A DNA stretch of 23,277 nucleotides from an uncultured Prevotella sp. Its GTDB lineage: Bacteria > Bacteroidota > Bacteroidia > Bacteroidales > Bacteroidaceae. How positions within the stretch are numbered: position 1 is the stretch's first letter; every line of letters starts with the position of its first letter. A program made the position numbers and the translations under genes. The notes below the pieces were generated by a model. That model was not told where the DNA came from. It did no database searches and saw nothing but the letters and a program-made list of their open reading frames with translations. The DNA lies in contig CAJKQX010000038.1 of the NCBI GenBank assembly GCA_905202125.1, positions 1 through 23,277 of the forward strand, read 5' to 3'. This document shows, piece by piece, positions 1 through 6,079 of the stretch.

Positions 1-324
1 ATTAATCATCTGATTTAAACATATTGGCGGTCTAATGACCGATTGGGGTTTAACCTTCTGTATATCACTCCAAATGTCTGATGATCCGTATAAAAATCGT
101 AAGATCGGACGGTTTTTCACGTTTCGCGGAACGATTTTTCCCGTTTTTCGGCTTCGTGTCTTTCTGAAACGGAAGTAAATCCTGCAAAAACGAAATGTTA
201 AAAATTTGGATTTGCATTCGCGCCCGTTGGATGTCTGAAAATTAAGGTTTATCACCCCAAAAATCAGGATGAAGCTATTATTTTCGGTCCATCACTCCAT
301 ATATTCCGCCAAACCTTTTATATT
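1..324. other. Intergenic stretch, mostly featureless
   Basis: I see no convincing gene here. The first 60 bases contain one end of the dispersed palindromic repeat family (listed separately). The rest is AT-rich with short T-runs around 116-150, and I could assign no promoter, RNA or protein to it. Confidence 0.5.
30..55. repeat. End motif of the dispersed palindromic repeat
   Basis: The motif TCTAATGACCGATTGGGG followed by TTTAAC matches the right-hand end of the element at 13309-13334 and, as reverse complement, the left ends near 2749 and 13133. It also contains the small palindrome CGGTC-TAAT-GACCG. If a full element exists here, the rest lies outside the window or has been lost. Confidence 0.55.
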
Positions 325-569
325 TCATGGGGCAAATGGTGCCAATTGAGCGTTTTCGGTCGGTGCTACGCCGAAAGTCTCTTTATAAACTTTTGAGAAA
401 TCACACACAGACTTGACTTATCACGTTTCACGTCTGAGGGAATGTCACTGCGATTGATGGTCTGATAGAATTCGCGCAGAAACTCGCGCGAGAATTTCAG
501 CCTTATCGAACGATAGGGCCGACCCTCCTTCACCCGCTTTCGCAGCCACAACAGGTTGTCGCGTCTCAT
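325..569 (-). pseudogene. Small hypothetical gene with a 2-nt frameshift
   Basis: The frame starting at 569 encodes a basic protein (MRRDNLLWLRKR...). It reads on to a stop near 366, but the better continuation lies in another frame after the alternating TG run near 405-413. Removing two bases there gives DKSSLCDFSKVYKETFGVAP and a stop at 325-327. The whole gene would then be 80 codons plus stop: the 245 bases present equal 243 plus 2. I do not recognise the family. The restored C-terminal half looks more protein-like than the unshifted one, which ends abruptly. A true frameshift, a sequencing error or chance are all possible, and no ribosome binding site is obvious. Confidence 0.4.
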
Positions 570-746
570 AAAGGCACAATCGCCGGAATGTAGTATTATT
601 TTTCTGCAAAGAAAATGTATATTTTCGATATACGCTTTGCTGTAAAGCTCATTATGTTTTGTCGTCAGGACGGGGTATTCTGATTATGTGATCGCCTGCG
701 GATGTTAAATTACCATAATGCGCTCAAATCTTTTGTCTGCAACAAA

Positions 747-775
747 TGTGCTAAAGAGTATTTTTTCTATTTTTG
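747..775 (+). promoter_or_regulatory. Bacteroidetes-type promoter for the rhodanese/MACPF pair
   Basis: A TAnnTTTG -7 box (TATTTTTG) lies at 768-775, with TGTG at 747-750 as a weak -33 element about 17 bases upstream. Transcription would start near 782, about 43 bases before the chosen ATG at 825. Confidence 0.5.
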
Positions 776-824
776 CATTCACCGAATGCCCCGGCCGGAC
801 AAAGGAGGGAAAACACGACACAAT

Positions 825-1238
825 ATGAAAAAGATAATTACAACGATAATGGCGGCAATAGGACTCTGCATGAGTTGCCAAGCCGATGACGGAATACAGA
901 TATTGTCGCCCGATGAATATGAGAGTGCGGTAAAGAGCGACACTACGTCCGTAATTCTGGACGTGCGCACTCCTTCTGAATACGAAGATGGTCATATCGA
1001 CGGCGCTGTACTGCTGGATTTCCTCAATGCAGACGCGTTTAGCGAAGGTATCGACAAGCTCGACAAATCCAAAACATATTATATATATTGTCGCAGCGGA
1101 CGCCGTAGCCACAACGCGGCACTGAAGATGAAGGACAAGGGATACAACGTGTACGACATGCGTGGCGGCATCATTGCATGGACGGCTGCCGGCAAGAATA
1201 CAGTCAAGGCGGAAAAGCCTATAAATGAATCAAAATAA
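825..1238 (+). CDS. Rhodanese-like domain lipoprotein
   Basis: This 137-residue protein starts at the ATG at 825. The frame is open back to 702, but the upstream codons overlap the promoter and encode no signal peptide, and a purine-rich AAGGAGGGA lies at 801-809. Residues 1-17 form a signal sequence ending in a lipobox-like LCMSC with Cys18 as the likely lipid site; Cys at -3 is not ideal. The rest is one rhodanese fold: ILDVRTPSEYEDGHIDGA, then the catalytic loop CRSGRR with Cys89 as the sulfur-carrying residue, then the family-typical DMRGGIIAW. Rhodaneses move sulfane sulfur or handle thiols; an envelope form probably faces the periplasm. The substrate is unknown. The MACPF gene follows after 31 bases with no new promoter seen, so the two are probably co-transcribed. 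Confidence 0.85.
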   Translation: MKKIITTIMAAIGLCMSCQADDGIQILSPDEYESAVKSDTTSVILDVRTPSEYEDGHIDGAVLLDFLNADAFSEGIDKLDKSKTYYIYCRSGRRSHNAALKMKDKGYNVYDMRGGIIAWTAAGKNTVKAEKPINESK

Positions 1239-1269
1239 TCAGGATGATTTATAATGATCATCTTAAATA

Positions 1270-2673
1270 ATGAGAGATATGAAATTCGATAATCTGAAGT
1301 TTTTTCCTTCATTGCTCTTCTCCGTTTTGCTCTTGTCTCTCGGTGCTTGCACCGATGGCGACACATCTTCGGACGATAACTCCGGTTCGAAATCAGACCA
1401 TATAGTGCCCGATACACCCCAAGACATCGTGGCGATAGACATCAGTCCCGTTCAAGAAAAGCAGACAATAGGTGCCGGATACGACATCTGCGCACCCTAT
1501 CTCAGCCCAAAGGCCATCAAGGCTCCCATTGTCGACCTTCAGAAACTGGATAAGCTCGGCAAGGATTATTACATGCTGTCGCATGCCACAATTTCATACA
1601 GCGATGTGGACACTTACATGAGTACCGACAAAATGCCGACAGACGTGCAGGCAAACATCAGCACCGACCCGTGGTTCACCAACTATTTCGCCCACTCCTC
1701 TTGTTTCTCATTCACACACATTCGCACCAACTACCGGTTTCATATTCATCGACTGAATCTCCTCTACCTGTTGAACGGACATCCCGAGCGTGTGCTTTCA
1801 GATGAATTTCTGAGCGATGTCAAGACGTTGACTCCGCGGGACATCATTTCCAAATACGGCACTCACCTCATCACCTCCGCTTCTACCGGAATGCGCATCG
1901 GCGGTCTCTATCGCACGGCAGCTTTTCCTCCGGCGGAGACAACAGCAGACCATGCTCCGTCGGCAGAGATGATCTGTGAAAGCGCTGCTATCAAAGCCAT
2001 GGAAAAGGCACAAATACCAATGAACATTCATGTGCCCGATTACGACCCGGAAGGAAAAATGCACAGCGATGGAGCTTTGCGCGTGACACTGGAAGGCGGA
2101 AACACCGCTTTGCTTTCTGCCAATCCCTCTCAGGGCGAGCTGATAGCATGGCTGCAGGACTGTACTCCGGAAAACGGAGCCCTGCTTGGATTCCCCGATG
2201 AGCCGACCCCCATCTACGAAATAATTCCCGATAAGGACAAGGCTGCCGCCGTGAAACGCACGTTCGACCAATACCTTAAGGCAAACCAACTGAACAGTCT
2301 CAAGACCACAACGTTGCTGCAATCATGGAAGGACGGTCAACACATCTATTCCACATCTTCCTCCTCTCAGACCGAAGCGGCCGTATGTGCCATCCCTGTT
2401 GCCAAAGCCAATGGTCTTCAAGCTCTTTTTTCCATAACCCAAAAAGGTAAGTCGCGCCTCGTAATCTCTGCAGACGGAGCACCCGTTCAGGGTACCGCCC
2501 TCATGCTCGGCTTCGTTTATACATCGCATGTAGATGGCACAATTCCACTCTATGAATACAATTGTGGCGCCAACTACTATTATTCTATTAATGAAAACAT
2601 CTCTTCCGATTCGGCCCATCGCTGGACCAAGACCGGCATTATCGGTTACGTCATTCCGCTGGGTGTGAAATGA
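1270..2673 (+). CDS. MACPF (perforin-like) domain lipoprotein, BSAP-like
   Basis: This is a 467-residue protein. The N-terminus is a hydrophobic signal ending in LLLSLGAC, with Cys27 as the lipid site, followed by a Ser/Asp-rich linker (about residues 28-45) typical of exported Bacteroidales lipoproteins. The MACPF signature appears as DIISKYGTHLITSASTGM around residues 191-208, with YGTH at 196-199. Established knowledge: Bacteroidales secreted antimicrobial proteins (BSAPs) are MACPF lipoproteins that kill closely related strains through outer-membrane protein or LPS receptors. The call here is inference from the domain; BSAP identity and activity are not shown. A second ATG at 1279 could also be the start. 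It lies 31 bases after the rhodanese gene and is probably in its operon. No receptor or immunity gene is visible nearby. Confidence 0.85.
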   Translation: MRDMKFDNLKFFPSLLFSVLLLSLGACTDGDTSSDDNSGSKSDHIVPDTPQDIVAIDISPVQEKQTIGAGYDICAPYLSPKAIKAPIVDLQKLDKLGKDYYMLSHATISYSDVDTYMSTDKMPTDVQANISTDPWFTNYFAHSSCFSFTHIRTNYRFHIHRLNLLYLLNGHPERVLSDEFLSDVKTLTPRDIISKYGTHLITSASTGMRIGGLYRTAAFPPAETTADHAPSAEMICESAAIKAMEKAQIPMNIHVPDYDPEGKMHSDGALRVTLEGGNTALLSANPSQGELIAWLQDCTPENGALLGFPDEPTPIYEIIPDKDKAAAVKRTFDQYLKANQLNSLKTTTLLQSWKDGQHIYSTSSSSQTEAAVCAIPVAKANGLQALFSITQKGKSRLVISADGAPVQGTALMLGFVYTSHVDGTIPLYEYNCGANYYYSINENISSDSAHRWTKTGIIGYVIPLGVK

Positions 2674-3147
2674 ATGGTTCATACGGATTTGTGAGTGACG
2701 AACCTTATTATTCAGACACCTGACGGACTCGCTCGCAAATCCAAATTTTTAACCCAAATCATTAGACCGACAATTGGCTTGAATGATGGTTATCGAATTG
2801 TCTGTTCACGTGTTTTGGGCTTCTATTTGTCGTCTTGTTTCCCGTCTTGTCTCGCCATAGCCCGCTATGCCTTCGACAATACGGTCGCAATACAACCCTC
2901 AAATATAGAAGCACTTGAATGTCAGTTATTTATGGTTAATGTGGTAGAAAAGTGGGTAGGGGGTTATTTATAGGTTTAAGGAAAGTGAAGATTTAACGAT
3001 TTTAACCTTATTTAGATGTAAATGTAAGGCAATAATGGCAATTTGAGAGGAAAAGAAAGTTTATGACTGTCCAGTAAAGAGAAAATTGAAAGGATTATGA
3101 AGTGGCTACAAGCCACCCCATATTTTCTTTTTCTTACTGTATCTGTC
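2674..3147. other. Intergenic region with one repeat copy and a small hairpin
   Basis: This gap holds copy A of the dispersed repeat (2749-2896). It also holds a short perfect hairpin, GTGGCT-ACA-AGCCAC, at 3102-3116, followed on the plus strand by a T-rich stretch; it could end transcription on either strand. Open frames here are low-complexity products of the repeat, and I do not call a gene. Confidence 0.5.
2749..2896. repeat. Dispersed palindromic repeat, copy A
   Basis: This copy runs from TTAACCCAAATCATTAGACC to GGTCGCAATACAA. It is nearly identical to copy B (13133-13334) over the last hundred bases, including ATTGTCTGTTCACGTG and CGCCATAGCCCGCTATGCC. The core folds as nested stems: an outer CCGTATTGTC/GACAATACGG (here with one mismatch, CCGTCTTGTC) around an inner CATAG/CTATG. 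The right-hand end motif seen in copy B is absent or strongly decayed. Two long, near-identical intergenic copies about 10 kb apart indicate a mobile or amplified element rather than local regulation. Confidence 0.8.
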
Positions 3148-4061
3148 TTATCTTTTGGTACTCCACAGAGGTTCGTCCTGCCATCTGCCGGACGGGAAGC
3201 CCAATGCGCCAAGGTCAACTTCGGGATATTCGGTAAAAAGAGCAAGCATTTTGCCAAGCATGTCGTTGCCTGGAGATATGACATCAAGGAAATACTTGAT
3301 GATACACATATCAAAATAAATCCTGAGTGTATCTGTTGGCAGGTTTATCCATGGCCCAACGATAATATTTGGTATCATTGGTCGAAGTGTATTCTGTTTA
3401 TTCCAAATACGTGCATGGTGGCAGCATAGGTTTCTGGTCAGTGTGATAATTGTCATCCATGACTCAAAAGGTGCTATCTGCAAGTGAAAGGACTGCGATA
3501 TGCGCTTCTTTATTTTCTTGTTCTTGATGTTTGTATATATGTTGGTCAGTACACCCAATGGCAGGATTTCTGATAGCATCCATACAGGAGGATAAGGGTC
3601 GGAATAGATTTCCTTAAAATGCGTGATGAATTCCTCTTTTGAGTGGTTCAGTTCATCATCTATAAGTCGGATTGTCTTGTTGAACTTTACAGGATTGGAG
3701 AAATTCGCAGGATTGGTCATCCAGAAAGGATTGTTTGTAACCTCGCAACCATGTTTGACAATGGCACTGCGCACTGCCACCTCGATTTTCTCTATCTCAT
3801 TGAAAAGCAGCAGGCGTAGTTTCTTGTCGAAACGATATAGCATCATCACCTTGTCAAACGTGGCACCTCTTTTGTATAAATGCTGGTCTTTCGGTATTCT
3901 AAGGAGAGGGTACATATATGCCACAAACGATAATAACCGATGTGTTTAAGGTAATGTTGAGCCTTATTCTTATCGGTTATTGACAATCCTCTTGATTGAA
4001 GCAAAGCCACCAAACTGCTTTCTTCTGAATATATTTTGCTGAACGGTATTCTTGGGGTCAC
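3148..4061 (-). pseudogene. abiF: AbiF/Abi_2-family HEPN abortive-infection protein, frameshifted
   Basis: Two overlapping frames make one Abi_2 protein. The N-terminal frame (GTG at 4061) reads PFSKIYSEESSLVALLQSRG...HIGYYRL. The C-terminal frame picks up at AYMYPLLRIPKDQHLY and runs to 3148. The shift lies at about 3917-3922, where one missing base in TTGTGGCA breaks the frame. The 914 bases plus one give 304 codons plus stop, a normal Abi_2 length. Visible hallmarks are PPVWMLSEILPLG and the HEPN RNase motif R-x4-H in TRNLCCHHARIWN (Arg at 3433-3435, His at 3418-3420). Known role: HEPN proteins of this family cleave RNA and arrest growth on phage infection. The gene is AT-rich against its neighbours, suggesting transfer. 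It is inactive as sequenced unless the shift is an error. Confidence 0.85.
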
Positions 4062-4071
4062 GTGTATATAT

Positions 4072-4124
4072 AAAAAAACGACCCGCTCATTTGAGCATCG
4101 TTGAGAGGCTTGGCGGGTTCTGGT
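4072..4124 (-). ncRNA. Candidate abiF-type small RNA upstream of AbiF
   Basis: On the minus strand a short RNA should start near 4121-4124 and end in the run of seven U encoded at 4072-4078. Its outer stem is ACCCGC (minus strand of 4113-4118) with GCGGGT (minus strand of 4081-4086). The interior, CAAGCCTCTCAACGATGCTC, can form an alternative GCTC/GAGC pairing that competes with the outer stem. It ends 10 bases before the AbiF start codon. Established knowledge: a conserved structured RNA (the abiF motif), often ending in an intrinsic terminator, sits upstream of abiF genes and has been proposed to act as a small RNA or antitoxin. I assign it by position, promoter and terminator, not by a covariance-model match. 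Confidence 0.65.
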
Positions 4125-4128
4125 ATCA

Positions 4129-4159
4129 CAAAGGTACTACTTTAGTTTGGACCGTGCAA
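4129..4159 (-). promoter_or_regulatory. Promoter of the abiF-type RNA
   Basis: On the minus strand TACCTTTG (plus 4129-4136) is a good TAnnTTTG -7 box. TTGC (plus 4156-4159) lies 20 bases upstream as the -33 element. It points at the short RNA and then at AbiF, so AbiF would be read only by passing the RNA's terminator. Confidence 0.65.
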
Positions 4160-4314
4160 GGATTTTTGGAAAAAGTGAGAAAATGGAGGTGAAATTTAAC
4201 AGTTGTCGGGTATTTAAACGTCTAATTTTGCTATATCAGAACTTGCAAAACAAATATTCAGATCAATTATTACCCCCATACCACGAGAGACGAGTGTGAC
4301 GTAGACGGAAACAT

Positions 4315-4352
4315 TTACTCCCAAATCGGTAATCAGACCGATTTGGGAGTAA
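4315..4352 (-). terminator. 16-bp perfect hairpin after DUF4301
   Basis: TTACTCCCAAATCGGT (4315-4330) pairs perfectly with ACCGATTTGGGAGTAA (4337-4352) around a six-base loop. It starts 10 bases past the DUF4301 stop codon and should end its transcript, though the U-run after it on the minus strand is poor. The core CCCAAATCGGT-AAT-AGACCG is also the end motif of the dispersed repeat, so this terminator may derive from that family. Confidence 0.7.
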
Positions 4353-4362
4353 TATTTTATGA

Positions 4363-5880
4363 TTACTGATGCTGGTCACGCAGCAGGTCGTTGACCGTCT
4401 TCACGGGGTTGAATGTGGATACGGGCACCTCGACAAAGATGGTGTTCCAGTTGCTCATGGCGCCGTTCCACAGGCCGGGCAGCTCGAGTGCCTTGAGGTC
4501 CTTGCCGTTCTTGCTCTTGTAGCTGATGAAGCCGGTGCTCTTGTCCACGAAATCGGGCAGATTGAAATGGTTGCCCTTGTAGTCCTTGGTGGCGCATACG
4601 AGATCTACAGGATTGAAATGTGTGCCCTCCTTGAACATTTTCACGTAGTCGGCGTTGTTCTTGTCTATCTGGCTCGACTCGAGTATCTGGAGGCTGACAC
4701 TGCCGTCATGATTGTGGCAGACGAACGGACCGCCGCCCGGTTCGCCCTCGTTCTTCACCATACCGCAGACGCGCATCGGACGACTGAGCTTATGACGGAG
4801 ATAGATGACGAGGTCGGCGTCTTCCAACTCCTTGATATCGGCCTTGCGACAGCACAGATCGCGCTGTACGAAGCGGACGATTTCCTCGAGCTGGGCGTGT
4901 GTGTAGCATCCCGTCTCGAGCAGACGGAGATAGCCGAACGCGCGTTGCTGCAGGCTGACGAGTATACCGGCCAGGAGTTTCTTGTACTCCACGGTGTCGG
5001 CTTTCAGCCTGTCGGGCACCACGTTGTCGATGTTCTTGATGAAGATGATATCGGCATCTATGTCGTTGAGGTTCTCTATCAGTGCGCCGTGTCCGCCCGG
5101 ACGGAAGAGCAGCGAGCCGTCTTCGTTGCGGAAAGGCGTGTTGTCCATGTTGGCGGCTATGGTGTCGGTGCTCGGTTTTTGCTCGGAGAAGGATATGTTA
5201 TAATGTACGCCGAATTTCTTCTCGTAATATCCGGCCTTCTCCATAGCCTTGGCCTTGAAGAGCTCCATGTGGTCGTGCGACACAGTGAAATGGACGTTGG
5301 CCTCGCCGTTGCTGCTGGCATAGAGGGCGGCCTCTACGAGGTGTTCCTCCATCGGTGTGCGCGGTCCGTCCTCGTAGTTGTGGAAGAGGAGGAGTCCTTT
5401 GGGCAGCTGTCCGTAGTTGAGGCCTTTCTCGCAGAGCAGATTCTCTACCACGGCCTTGTATTGTCCGTCTTCAACCAATGTTCCTGCACATCCATGATCA
5501 TTGCACTTGCATTTGTCGCAGAGAGCTTTGCGGAACGCGAATTTCTTTCTATTCTCGAAGAAATACTTTTCAAAGTCGGTGGTAGGCACATCGTACGGAG
5601 CATTGAGGAACGCAAACAGGTCTTTGAACATACGGCTGGCCGCGCCACTGGCGGGTACGAATTTCACGATCTTGTGTCCCTCGGCAGAATAGTCTTCCCA
5701 CTCTTTGATGTATCTGCCCTTTTCCTCATCGTCCGGATGCATTATACCGTTGCCAATAGATGCGGGAGCGTCGATCTTAAGGTAGGGAAAACCCTCCTTT
5801 ATCTCGTTCAACTGATGTTCCACTTGTTCTTTCGATATGCCTTTGGCCGAAAGCTGATTTAAGTCTTGTGTAGTAAACAT
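4363..5880 (-). CDS. DUF4301 family protein
   Basis: This 505-residue protein spans the full length of the Bacteroidetes DUF4301 family. Near residues 70-85 it has KFVPASGAASRMFK, a glycine/alanine-rich loop that resembles the nucleotide-binding loop of sugar-phosphate nucleotidyltransferases. That resemblance is my inference; the family's reaction is not established as far as I know. A Cys/His cluster (CDKCKCNDHGCAG) near residues 120-132 might bind metal. There is no signal peptide or membrane segment, so it is probably cytoplasmic. The ATG at 5880 is preceded by its own TAnnTTTG promoter. It stands alone between the AbiF locus and relA. Confidence 0.85.
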   Translation of the reverse strand: MFTTQDLNQLSAKGISKEQVEHQLNEIKEGFPYLKIDAPASIGNGIMHPDDEEKGRYIKEWEDYSAEGHKIVKFVPASGAASRMFKDLFAFLNAPYDVPTTDFEKYFFENRKKFAFRKALCDKCKCNDHGCAGTLVEDGQYKAVVENLLCEKGLNYGQLPKGLLLFHNYEDGPRTPMEEHLVEAALYASSNGEANVHFTVSHDHMELFKAKAMEKAGYYEKKFGVHYNISFSEQKPSTDTIAANMDNTPFRNEDGSLLFRPGGHGALIENLNDIDADIIFIKNIDNVVPDRLKADTVEYKKLLAGILVSLQQRAFGYLRLLETGCYTHAQLEEIVRFVQRDLCCRKADIKELEDADLVIYLRHKLSRPMRVCGMVKNEGEPGGGPFVCHNHDGSVSLQILESSQIDKNNADYVKMFKEGTHFNPVDLVCATKDYKGNHFNLPDFVDKSTGFISYKSKNGKDLKALELPGLWNGAMSNWNTIFVEVPVSTFNPVKTVNDLLRDQHQ

Positions 5881-5917
5881 AATGATTGGTTTTAAAAAAT
5901 TCTATATGTATTTCCGA

Positions 5918-5925
5918 CAAATTTA
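5918..5925 (-). promoter_or_regulatory. Promoter -7 box of the DUF4301 gene
   Basis: TAAATTTG on the minus strand matches TAnnTTTG. It lies 38 bases upstream of the ATG. No clear -33 TTTG was found. Confidence 0.5.
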
Positions 5926-6020
5926 CGAATGTTTTTCCAATTACAGAAGACCTGTCATAAAATAATTATCATAAAATGATATTTTTATAATACAACAAAA
6001 CACAATAAAATGTAATTATA

Positions 6021-6052
6021 TTGAGGCCGTTTCGCGAATTTTTGTAACTTTG
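6021..6052 (+). promoter_or_regulatory. relA promoter
   Basis: TAACTTTG at 6045-6052 is a consensus -7 box, and TTG at 6021-6023 is a plausible -33 element. It overlaps the TTG codon of the longest possible frame. This rules out that upstream start and supports the ATG at 6080. Confidence 0.65.
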
Positions 6053-6079
6053 CACGTAAAATCGTTTGCAAAAAGAAAT

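Noticed and set aside
1238..1270. Short GATGAT/ATCATC inverted repeat between rhodanese and MACPF genes
   Set aside because: Six base pairs in AT-rich DNA without a U-run is too weak to call a terminator or regulatory structure.
2695..2973. A 92-codon plus-strand open frame after the MACPF gene
   Set aside because: Most of it is the dispersed repeat copy A; the same sequence at 13133 is not read in a matching gene, and no ribosome site or family pattern is present.
3097..3429. A 110-codon plus-strand open frame
   Set aside because: It is antisense to the C-terminal part of the AbiF gene, whose family motifs are clear on the minus strand.
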